Part shown: positions 6,902-12,408 of the stretch, piece by piece
How the letters are laid out: every line of letters begins with the position of its first letter
Numbering within the stretch: position 1 is the first letter of the stretch
NCBI GenBank assembly: GCA_023266795.1
Contig: JAHFPI010000019.1
Span: forward strand, 2,796 to 15,203
Direction of reading: 5' to 3'
Length of the DNA: 12,408 nt
From: Rhodospirillales bacterium
Lineage (GTDB): Bacteria > Pseudomonadota > Alphaproteobacteria > Micavibrionales > UBA2020
Notes under the pieces: model-generated
Databases searched by the model: none
Seen by the model: only the letters and a program-made list of their open reading frames with translations
What the model was told of the DNA's origin: nothing
Made by a program: the position numbers and the translations under genes

Positions 6902-8120
6902 ATCAACGAAAATCCTGAAGCAGGCCCTCACGGGATACTTCCAGTCATTTTTCGACGAGACCGTTCCCCGGCAGAAAGTCGCCTGGTGCACCAGCGTCGG
7001 CCCGTCCGAAATTCTGACCGCGATGGGATTCAAGGTCTACTACCCGGAAAATCACGGCGCGCTGCTGGGCGCCTCGCGGGCCAGCGAACAATATATCCCC
7101 GTGGCGAACGCCGCCGGATATTCGCCCGATATCTGCTCCTATCTCACAGCAGACATCGGCGCGTTTAAAAAGGGCGAAACGCCGCTGACCAAGGCCTACG
7201 GCATTCCCTCCGTGCCGAAACCGGATGTGCTTATTTACAATACCAACCAGTGCCGCGAGGTGCAGGACTGGTTTGCCTATTACGCGAAGGAATTCGGCGT
7301 GCCGTCCCTCGGCGTGTTCTCCCCGTGGAAAGTCGACGACCTGAACGAAGACCAGATCAGCTATGTCGCGAAGCAGATGCAGTCCCTGATCCCGCCGCTG
7401 GAAAAAATATCGGGGAACAAATTCGACATCGACCGCCTGCGGGAAGTCGTCGCGCTGACCAAGCAGACCTCCGATTTATGGAGCGAATTTCTGGGGCTTG
7501 CCACGGCCCGGCCATCCCCCATTACTTTTTTCGACGGCTGTATCCAGATGGCATCCGCCGTGGTGTTGCGCGGCCTTCCCGTAGCTGTCGATTATTACAG
7601 GCAACTGAACGCGGAGATCAAAAAACGCGTGGCCGCTAAAACCGGCGCCGTGCCGAAGGAAACCACGCGCCTTTACTGGGACGGGATGCCGATGTGGGGC
7701 AAGCTGCGTTTTTTCTCCGATCTTTTCGAGCGGCTGGATACCTGCGTCGTCGCCTCCACCTATTGCGATTCGTGGATCTTCGCGGACTTCGATCCCGCCG
7801 ACCCGTTCCGCAGTATGGCCAAGGCCTACACGAAAATTTTCATCAACCGCAGCGAGACGCATAAAGAGAAGGTCCTTATAGAGATGGCCGGAAAATACGG
7901 CGTTGACGGCATGATATTCCACGACGCCAAAACCTGCCCGCACAACTCCAACTCCCGCTTCGGCATGCCGCAGCGCATCACCAAGGCCACCGGCATCCCC
8001 AACCTGATTCTCGACGGGGATGTGAACGACCTGCGCTGCATCTCCGAGGAACAGATCATCACGGCGGCGGAATCGTTTATCGAACAGCTGACCCACGTTC
8101 CCCGCAACGCGAGGGCATGA
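6888..8120 (+). CDS. Stand-alone HgdB/BcrB-like iron-sulfur protein (2-hydroxyacyl-CoA dehydratase D family)
   Basis: This 410-residue protein is a clear relative of the BcrB encoded at 4-1305. Aligned by eye, CSYLTADIGAFKKG (83-96) matches the Cys97 region of BcrB, TNQCREVQDWF (119-129) the Cys132 region, RPSPITFFDG (208-217) the RPSPI segment and AKTCPHNS (347-354) the Cys374 region. Unlike BcrB it has Cys34 in VAWCTSVGPSEILTAMG, where the HgdB/YjiM branch usually has a cysteine; further cysteines are 218, 286, 293 and 384. It has no BcrC-like partner here and is followed 6 nt later by its own ATPase, as in YjiM/YjiL and double-cubane-cluster proteins. The start ATG 6888 has AGGA with 9 nt spacing; 14 nt overlap the mobA-like gene. 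It probably carries one or more iron-sulfur clusters for a demanding ATP-driven reduction or dehydration. The substrate is unknown. Confidence 0.85.
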   Translation: MPAIESTKILKQALTGYFQSFFDETVPRQKVAWCTSVGPSEILTAMGFKVYYPENHGALLGASRASEQYIPVANAAGYSPDICSYLTADIGAFKKGETPLTKAYGIPSVPKPDVLIYNTNQCREVQDWFAYYAKEFGVPSLGVFSPWKVDDLNEDQISYVAKQMQSLIPPLEKISGNKFDIDRLREVVALTKQTSDLWSEFLGLATARPSPITFFDGCIQMASAVVLRGLPVAVDYYRQLNAEIKKRVAAKTGAVPKETTRLYWDGMPMWGKLRFFSDLFERLDTCVVASTYCDSWIFADFDPADPFRSMAKAYTKIFINRSETHKEKVLIEMAGKYGVDGMIFHDAKTCPHNSNSRFGMPQRITKATGIPNLILDGDVNDLRCISEEQIITAAESFIEQLTHVPRNARA

Positions 8121-8126
8121 GGCGAT

Positions 8127-8918
8127 ATGTATTACGCAGGGATAGACATAGGCTCATCCTACACCAAAGCCGTCATTATCGACGACGACGGCAAACGACT
8201 GGGTGCGGCTGTCGCAAAGACCGGCATCAATTTTGATGAAGCCGCGAAAACCCTGTTCAACGAAGCTCTTAAAAAGGCCGGTTTGAAAAAAGACCAGATT
8301 GCGATGGTGGTTTCCACCGGCGTCGGGCGCAATAACTGCTCCTTCGCGCAGGCCAACAAGCCGGAAATATCCTGCATCGCCAAAGGCAGCTACCATCTGC
8401 ACGGCGCGTCCTGCATGGTTATCGACATCGGCGGGCAGGACAACAAGGTCATCAAGCTGGCGGCGGACGGCCGGCAGCTTTTTTTCAAGATGAACCGGAA
8501 ATGCGCGGCGGGCACCGGCAGCTTCCTCGAGGAAATCGCCATGCGGCTCGACACCGGCACCGATAAAATGAACAAGCTGGCGGCGCAGGCGGGCAAAAGC
8601 GTGCCCATCAACAGCTTCTGCACCGTTTTCGCCGGCACGGAAATCATCCACCAGATCCGGGAAAATCAGGACATCAACGGCATCATGCGCGGCATTTTCG
8701 AATCCGTCGTGAAACGGACGCTGGAAATGGCGCCGATCGACGACACGGTTGTTTTGTCGGGCGGCGCGGTGGCGACAAACCCGGTGCTCATCGACCTGTT
8801 TAAAGAAAAGCTGGAGCAGGAGGTCATGCTGCTGGAGCACCCGCAGGATGTCGGCGCGCTCGGCGCGGCGCTGTATGCCCGGTCCTTACAGCAGGGGGCG
8901 CCGGATGAGCAAAAATGA
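8127..8918 (+). CDS. BcrA/BcrD/HgdC-type ATPase activator (BadF/BadG/BcrA/BcrD family)
   Basis: This 263-residue protein is an ASKHA-fold ATPase that hydrolyses ATP to push a low-potential electron into its partner. Motifs: phosphate-1 DIGSSYTK (7-14), phosphate-2 DIGGQDNK (100-107), adenosine loop SGGAVATNP (211-219) and DVGALGAAL (241-249). The two cysteines that bridge the homodimer [4Fe-4S] cluster in this family are present as Cys126 (NRKCAAGTG) and Cys165 (SFCTVFAGTE), nearly the same numbering as in HgdC. Length is that of HgdC/YjiL homodimeric activators and of BcrD, shorter than BcrA. It starts 6 nt after the HgdB-like gene, its obvious partner, and overlaps the hemerythrin gene by 14 nt. 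A ferredoxin donor is expected but not seen here. It might also serve the benzoyl-CoA reductase, although BcrA and BcrD normally act as a dedicated pair. Confidence 0.9.
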   Translation: MYYAGIDIGSSYTKAVIIDDDGKRLGAAVAKTGINFDEAAKTLFNEALKKAGLKKDQIAMVVSTGVGRNNCSFAQANKPEISCIAKGSYHLHGASCMVIDIGGQDNKVIKLAADGRQLFFKMNRKCAAGTGSFLEEIAMRLDTGTDKMNKLAAQAGKSVPINSFCTVFAGTEIIHQIRENQDINGIMRGIFESVVKRTLEMAPIDDTVVLSGGAVATNPVLIDLFKEKLEQEVMLLEHPQDVGALGAALYARSLQQGAPDEQK

Positions 8919-9426
8919 CCCGATCCGGATTCTGACGGACGAACATGCGGTCATCAGCGCCGTGCAGGAACTGATCAACAACGCCGAAAACCGTTGGGAA
9001 ACAGACGCCGGACAATACGCAACGGACGTCGGGCAATGGCTGGTTTTTTTTCGCGACTACAGCGACGGCTTCCATCACCACAAGGAAGAAAAAGTTCTTT
9101 TTCCCGCACTCGCCGCCCATCCGGAATTCATGATGCAGGGGCTCCTTGAAGAGCTGGAAGAACATCATGAACTTTTCCGCCAATACGCCCGCGAATGCGC
9201 GCAGGCGCTGGAGGCCGGGAAATGGGCCGTGTCCCATGACATCCTGCGCCGCTATATCAGCGACCTGCTCGACCACATCGCCGTCGAGGACGACGAGCTG
9301 TTCGTGATGGCCGAAAACCTGTTCGATGACCGCGAACTGGAAAGAATCTTCTTCCTGTTCAGGGATATTGACGCGGAGCTGGGGGAAGCGCGGAAGCGGG
9401 AGCTGGAGGGGATGGTTGGGGGGTGA
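8905..9426 (+). CDS. Hemerythrin-like (HHE cation-binding) protein
   Basis: This 173-residue, mostly helical protein has the four-helix hemerythrin pattern of diiron ligands: His14 in LTDEHAVI, the cluster His57-59 with Glu61/Glu62 in FHHHKEEKVLFP, His87/His88 in LEEHHELF, and the His124-x3-Glu128 pair in LLDHIAVEDDE. There is no signal peptide, so it should be cytoplasmic. The ATG at 8905 is chosen for its AGGGGG at 8893-8898 and because the domain begins right after it; it overlaps the activator gene by 14 nt, implying translational coupling. Family members bind oxygen or nitric oxide, store iron or repair iron-sulfur clusters. Sharing an operon with a very oxygen-sensitive ATPase/iron-sulfur pair makes oxygen scavenging or iron supply the most natural guess, though this is an inference. 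It is the last gene of the operon. Confidence 0.87.
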   Translation: MSKNDPIRILTDEHAVISAVQELINNAENRWETDAGQYATDVGQWLVFFRDYSDGFHHHKEEKVLFPALAAHPEFMMQGLLEELEEHHELFRQYARECAQALEAGKWAVSHDILRRYISDLLDHIAVEDDELFVMAENLFDDRELERIFFLFRDIDAELGEARKRELEGMVGG

Positions 9427-9448
9427 GATGGGGGCGGTTTGAAGATAA

Positions 9449-9817
9449 CTATTCTCTAGAACACCATGTTTTGTTTTTCATGTATTTTATTGTTAAGTCT
9501 ATTTCTTTAATTAATCGAGGCTTTGTAGTGGGCTGATCCCAGTCGACCCTCAATCCCTCTAAAATACGAATAGAAACAGGAAAGTAATTTTTAAAATTTC
9601 TTAGTTCAAAAATAGAAGCAACTTGGCGATCTAATCTTGGTGTTGTAGGGTCGATTAAATCTTTAAGCACTTGGTGGTAGTTATTAAATTCATGATTTCT
9701 ATTTTCCGCACTCTTGGCCAGAAGATATTGAATAAGCGGAAATAATCCTGCAGCAAGTGCGCCTATCGTACCTAGAGCAGCCGCATACGTTTGGATCCAA
9801 GTAAGGACATCATTCAT
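9449..9817 (-). CDS. Small membrane-anchored protein of unknown function
   Basis: I do not recognise this 122-residue protein. Residues about 12-34 (AALGTIGALAAGLFPLIQYLL) form one hydrophobic helix near the N-terminus, followed by a charged soluble part with no catalytic motif that I can name. The topology suggests a single-pass inner-membrane protein with its C-terminal part in the cytoplasm. The ATG at 9815-9817 has AAGG about 10 nt upstream and a TATAAT close by on the minus strand. The gene converges on the hemerythrin gene, 22 nt apart, with no clear terminator between. Its DNA is visibly richer in A and T than all its neighbours, which suggests recent acquisition. It might be an orphan cargo gene of an island next to tRNA-Ser. 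That it is coding is likely but not certain. Confidence 0.6.
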   Translation of the reverse strand: MNDVLTWIQTYAAALGTIGALAAGLFPLIQYLLAKSAENRNHEFNNYHQVLKDLIDPTTPRLDRQVASIFELRNFKNYFPVSIRILEGLRVDWDQPTTKPRLIKEIDLTIKYMKNKTWCSRE

Positions 9818-9852
9818 TTAATTATAACCTTAAGCACTTTGAATATGTTTTT

Positions 9853-9909
9853 GGCCTTCGGCCTCCCCCGCCCTGCGGCGGGGTCGCCTGAAATGCTATT
9901 CGCATTTCA
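9853..9909. repeat. Run of three short hairpins in the intergenic region
   Basis: Three inverted repeats follow one another: GGCC-TTC-GGCC (9853-9863), CCCCGCC-CTGC-GGCGGGG (9866-9883) and TGAAATGC-TATTC-GCATTTCA (9889-9909). None has a proper T-run on either strand, so they are not plain terminators. They may be an intergenic repeat family or a folded RNA element. This is the content of the gap between the unknown gene and the tRNA, together with the terminator at 9944-9982. Confidence 0.5.
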
Positions 9910-9943
9910 TCGAACAACAGTCCGTCCACATGCTCCGCCTCAA

Positions 9944-9982
9944 CCATTACAAAAAAGCCCGCGCGGGGCTTTTTTGTAATGG
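9944..9982 (-). terminator. Rho-independent terminator of the tRNA-Ser gene
   Basis: A perfect 17-bp inverted repeat, CCATTACAAAAAAGCCC (9944-9960) and its complement (9966-9982), encloses a 5-nt loop. The GC core is flanked by A6 and T6 runs, so it can terminate in both directions. On the minus strand it starts inside the encoded CCA end of tRNA-Ser, so tRNA and terminator share bases. Confidence 0.85.
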
Positions 9983-10073
9983 CGGAGACGGAGAGATTCG
10001 AACTCTCGGTACCGGCATAAACCAGTACAACGGTTTAGCAAACCGCCGCCTTCAGCCACTCGGCCACGTCTCC
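9980..10073 (-). tRNA. tRNA-Ser (anticodon GCU)
   Basis: Read on the minus strand, the acceptor arms GGAGACG (10067-10073) and CGTCTCC (9984-9990) pair perfectly; the discriminator is G9983 and CCA is encoded (9980-9982). The D arm carries TGGCCGAGTGGCTGAAGGC, the anticodon loop TTTGCTAAA gives GCU (10037-10039), and the T arm GAGAG-TTCGAAT-CTCTC is canonical. The long extra arm between anticodon and T stems is the class II feature of serine tRNAs. It reads AGC and AGU codons. Its 3' end faces the aromatic-degradation region. Confidence 0.97.
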
Positions 10074-10089
10074 GTTTAAGGAGTCACAT

Positions 10090-10095
10090 ACTATA
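10090..10095 (-). promoter_or_regulatory. -10 box of the tRNA-Ser promoter
   Basis: The minus strand reads TATAGT (five of six to consensus), ending 16 nt before the 5' end of the mature tRNA. The -35 is poor; TTGCTT at 10115-10120 is the nearest candidate, with a long spacer. Confidence 0.45.
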
Positions 10096-10135
10096 GAGGC
10101 CGCCGGAAAAGATAAAGCAAAAGAAAACGGGCAAG

Positions 10136-10172
10136 AAAAAGGGGTCGGCTACTTGTTACGGAGCGACCCCTT
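10136..10172 (-). terminator. Terminator-like hairpin on the minus strand between lpd and tRNA-Ser
   Basis: AAGGGGTCG (10139-10147) and CGACCCCTT (10164-10172) form a 9-bp stem with a 16-nt loop. On the minus strand the stem is followed by a T5 run (10136-10140, partly in the stem). The plus strand lacks a T-run. It could stop a minus-strand transcript coming from the lpd leader and so insulate the tRNA promoter. Confidence 0.45.
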
Positions 10173-10366
10173 GAACTCTTGACACACTCTATTATCAGGA
10201 ACGTCTTCGACGGTTATGCGCCGTCGAGAAGCGTTTGTACGATTGATTCGCTGTTTTGTCAAATGTATTACGGAAAAGGCTAATGACTCGAAATGCCGGG
10301 GCGCTTCGGCTAAAGTAAAACGCAATGAATGCACATGGTTAACCGGCTAAACGCGAAGGGTGACTG
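10173..10366 (+). other. Leader/promoter region of lpd without a gene
   Basis: This stretch has no convincing gene. It holds a 7-bp hairpin, TCGACGG-N7-CCGTCGA (10207-10227), and a possible lpd promoter with TTGATT at 10243-10248, 17 nt, and TATTAC at 10266-10271, which would start near 10278. A TTGACA at 10179-10184 has no -10 at a usable distance. AAGGG at 10356-10360 is the lpd ribosome binding site. A minus-strand frame of 61 codons lies here but has a GTG start, no ribosome binding site and no recognisable product. Confidence 0.4.
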
Positions 10367-11743
10367 ATGGCTGAAACATATGACGTAGTGGTGATCGGCT
10401 CCGGCCCCGGCGGTTATGTGTGTGCGATTCGCGCGGCGCAGCTGGGGCTGAAAGTCGCCTGTATCGAAAAAGACGCCACGCTGGGCGGCACCTGCCTCAA
10501 TGTCGGCTGCATCCCCTCGAAAGCGCTGCTCAGCGTCTCGGAAAAATACGCGCAGGCGGCGCATCAGTACGCGGGGCTGGGCATTGATGTCGGTACGCCC
10601 AAAATCGACCTCGCAAAAATGATGGCGCACAAAAACAAGGTGGTCAGCGCCAACACGCAGGGGATTGCCTTCCTGTTCAAAAAAAATAAAGTGACGCATA
10701 TCATCGGCACCGGCGTGATCAAAGGCGCGGGTGTTGTTGAAGTAAATGGCCAGACTATCGACGCCAAAAATATCGTGATCGCCACGGGCTCTGAATCGAC
10801 GCCTCTGCCCGGCATCGCCGTTGACGAAAAACAGATTGTAAGCTCCACCGGCGCGCTCTGCCTGCCGAAAGTGCCGGAGACGCTGGCGGTGATCGGCGGC
10901 GGCGTGATCGGGCTGGAGATGGGCTCCGTCTGGCAGCGCCTCGGCGCGAAAGTCACCGTCATCGAATTCATGGACCGCCTGCTGCCCGGCATGGATATGG
11001 AAGTCTCCAAGGAAATGAAAAAGCTTCTCGGGCGGCAGGGGATGGAATTCAGGCTCTCGACCAAAGTGACGGGCGCGCAAAACGCCGATGGCAAGGTTGT
11101 GCTGTCACTGGAGCCAGAAGAAAAAATCGAAGTCGAAACGGTGCTGCTGGCGATTGGCCGCCGTCCTTATACGGCCGGGCTGGGGCTGGAAAAATCCGGC
11201 GTGAAGGTCGATAACAAAGGCCGCGTGGAGATCGACGATCATTTTCAGACCAGCGTCAAAGGTATCTACGCTATCGGCGATGTCGTGCGCGGCGCGATGC
11301 TGGCGCATAAGGCCGAAGATGAAGGCATTGCCGTGGCGGAGATCATTTCCGGCAAAGCAGGGCATATCAATTATGACGCGATCCCGAATGTGGTTTATAC
11401 CTTCCCCGAAGTCGCCGCCATTGGCGCGACCGAAGAACAACTGAAAGAAAAAGGTGTTGCCTATAAAACCGGAAAATTCCCCTACATGGCTAATGGCCGC
11501 GCGCGCGCCATCGCGACGACGGACGGCTTTGTAAAAATCCTTGCCGATGCCGTAACAGACCGCGTGCTCGGCTGCCACATCGTCGGTGCGGAAGCGGGCA
11601 CGCTGATCGCCGAGATCGCGCTGGCGATGAACTGCGGCGCCTCTGCCGATGACATCGCCCGCACCTGCCACGCCCACCCGACCCTCAATGAAATCGTCAA
11701 GGAGGCGGCGCTGGCGGTGGCTGGCCGGGCGATACATATATAA
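10367..11743 (+). CDS. lpd: Dihydrolipoyl dehydrogenase (E3 of 2-oxoacid dehydrogenase complexes)
   Basis: This 458-residue flavoprotein reoxidises dihydrolipoyl groups of 2-oxoacid dehydrogenase complexes and/or the glycine cleavage system with NAD+. Landmarks: FAD-binding GSGPGGYVCAIRAAQLG (11-27), redox-active disulfide CLNVGCIPSK (43-52, Cys43/Cys48), NAD-binding GGGVIGLEMGS, second FAD motif YAIGDV, and the C-terminal catalytic HAHPTLNE with His437 and Glu442. Length is normal. ATG 10367 has AAGGG 6 nt upstream. Unusually there is no E1 or E2 gene beside it; instead it runs into hutU with a TAATG overlap. The protein style is alphaproteobacterial. Confidence 0.96.
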   Translation: MAETYDVVVIGSGPGGYVCAIRAAQLGLKVACIEKDATLGGTCLNVGCIPSKALLSVSEKYAQAAHQYAGLGIDVGTPKIDLAKMMAHKNKVVSANTQGIAFLFKKNKVTHIIGTGVIKGAGVVEVNGQTIDAKNIVIATGSESTPLPGIAVDEKQIVSSTGALCLPKVPETLAVIGGGVIGLEMGSVWQRLGAKVTVIEFMDRLLPGMDMEVSKEMKKLLGRQGMEFRLSTKVTGAQNADGKVVLSLEPEEKIEVETVLLAIGRRPYTAGLGLEKSGVKVDNKGRVEIDDHFQTSVKGIYAIGDVVRGAMLAHKAEDEGIAVAEIISGKAGHINYDAIPNVVYTFPEVAAIGATEEQLKEKGVAYKTGKFPYMANGRARAIATTDGFVKILADAVTDRVLGCHIVGAEAGTLIAEIALAMNCGASADDIARTCHAHPTLNEIVKEAALAVAGRAIHI

Positions 11744-12408
11744 TGCTCAACAAACGCATCATCCGCGCCCCGCACGGCACGCAGCTCAGCGCTAAGTCAT
11801 GGCTGACGGAAGCGCCGCTGCGGATGCTGATGAACAACCTCGACCCCGACGTGGCCGAGAACCCCGACGAACTGGTGGTTTACGGCGGCATCGGCAAGGC
11901 GGCACGGAACTGGGAATGTTTCGACGCTATCGTCGAAGCTCTTAAAAAACTGGAGAGCGATGAGACTTTGCTGGTGCAGTCCGGCAAGCCGGTGGGCGTG
12001 TTCAAAACCCACGCCGATGCGCCACGCGTACTGATCGCCAATTCCAACCTCGTGCCGCACTGGGCGACGTGGGCGCATTTCCGCGAACTCGACGCCAAAG
12101 GGCTGATGATGTACGGCCAGATGACAGCCGGCTCGTGGATTTATATTGGTACGCAGGGGATTGTGCAGGGCACGTATGAAACCTTCGCCGAAATCGGGCG
12201 GCGGCATTTCAACGGCAGCCTCAAAGGAAAATGGATTCTGACCGGCGGACTCGGCGGCATGGGCGGGGCGCAGCCCCTCGCGGCGACGATGGCGGGCGCC
12301 TCGCTGCTCGGCGTGGAATGCCAGGCGAGCCGCATCGAGCGGCGGCTGGCGACAAAATATCTCGACCGGAAAGCGGACACGCTCGATGAAGCGATCAATA
12401 TTATTCAC
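11743..12408 (+). CDS. hutU: Urocanate hydratase, N-terminal part (cut by the window end)
   Basis: The open frame runs to the window edge without a stop, giving the first 222 residues of a protein usually about 550 long. Urocanate hydratase converts urocanate to imidazolonepropionate, the second step of histidine breakdown, using tightly bound NAD+. Highly conserved HutU segments are present: LSAKSWLTEAPLRMLMNNLD, VVYGGIGKAARNWECFDAIV, MMYGQMTAGSWIYIGTQG, and the NAD-binding LTGGLGGMGGAQPLAATM. The active-site cysteine lies in the missing C-terminal part. The ATG at 11743 shares a base with the lpd stop (TAATG) and has no good ribosome binding site, so translation probably depends on coupling to lpd. 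The remaining hut genes are expected beyond the window. Confidence 0.95.
   Translation, partial: MLNKRIIRAPHGTQLSAKSWLTEAPLRMLMNNLDPDVAENPDELVVYGGIGKAARNWECFDAIVEALKKLESDETLLVQSGKPVGVFKTHADAPRVLIANSNLVPHWATWAHFRELDAKGLMMYGQMTAGSWIYIGTQGIVQGTYETFAEIGRRHFNGSLKGKWILTGGLGGMGGAQPLAATMAGASLLGVECQASRIERRLATKYLDRKADTLDEAINIIH

Noticed and set aside
8749..8904. Longer N-terminal extension of the hemerythrin frame
   Set aside because: The extension lies within the activator gene, is Arg/Cys-rich and unlike the family; the ATG at 8905 has its own ribosome binding site.
9791..9979. Plus-strand frame of 62 codons over the intergenic hairpins
   Set aside because: It starts inside the opposite-strand unknown gene, reads through hairpins and the terminator, and its Pro/Arg-rich product looks non-coding.
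10179..10195. Perfect TTGACA with TATTAT as an lpd promoter
   Set aside because: The spacer is only 5 nt, far too short for a sigma-70 promoter.
10149..10334. Minus-strand frame of 61 codons between tRNA-Ser and lpd
   Set aside because: GTG start, no ribosome binding site, Arg-rich product without known motif, and the stop falls in the loop of a hairpin. Kept only as a possible transcript.
11797..12408. Minus-strand open frame of 203 codons at the window end
   Set aside because: It is antisense to the highly conserved urocanate hydratase frame and has no recognisable features.
1..12408. CRISPR array, transposase or insertion sequence
   Set aside because: I found no regularly spaced repeats, cas genes, transposase frames or IS end repeats in the window.

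Overview
The window is a stretch of GC-rich bacterial chromosome, most likely from a facultatively anaerobic proteobacterium, with an alphaproteobacterial style of lpd and hutU. It carries part of the anaerobic aromatic degradation pathway through benzoyl-CoA. The taxonomic call is an inference from protein style only.

Region 1 (4-6056, minus strand) is one tightly packed operon, read from high to low coordinates: had, oah, dch, a TetR-family regulator, bcrC, bcrB. Gaps are 0 to 15 nt. bcrC and bcrB encode the two iron-sulfur, substrate-side subunits of ATP-dependent benzoyl-CoA reductase, which turns benzoyl-CoA into the 1,5-dienoyl-CoA. Dch hydrates the diene, Had oxidises the hydroxy-enoyl-CoA and Oah hydrates and opens the ring to 3-hydroxypimelyl-CoA. 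The two ATPase/electron-activator subunits (bcrA, bcrD) are not in the window and probably follow bcrB beyond coordinate 1.

Region 2 (6057-6217) is a 161-bp divergent control region. It holds an 18-bp near-perfect palindrome of TetR type just upstream of had, an FNR/AadR-type dyad (TTGAT-N4-GTCAA) lying 41.5 bp from the inferred transcription start on both sides, and three copies of GAGTCTT.

Region 3 (6218-9426, plus strand) is a second compact operon of four genes with 14-nt overlaps at two junctions: a MobA-like nucleotidyltransferase, a stand-alone HgdB/BcrB-like iron-sulfur protein, a BcrA/BcrD/HgdC-type ATPase activator and a hemerythrin-like protein. The second and third genes form a complete two-component ATP-driven electron-transfer system distinct from the benzoyl-CoA reductase. 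Its substrate cannot be read from the sequence; this is the most novel part of the window.

Region 4 (9427-10366) holds an AT-rich small membrane-anchored protein of unknown function, a run of small hairpins, a strong terminator and a tRNA-Ser(GCU) on the minus strand whose 3' end points at the aromatic cluster. A gene-free stretch with two more hairpins follows, leading to lpd.

Region 5 (10367-12408, plus strand) is housekeeping: dihydrolipoyl dehydrogenase (lpd), overlapping by one base the start of urocanate hydratase (hutU), which runs off the end of the window. The tRNA-Ser looks like a boundary between this core region and an acquired aromatic-degradation region, although no integrase or attachment repeat is seen here.
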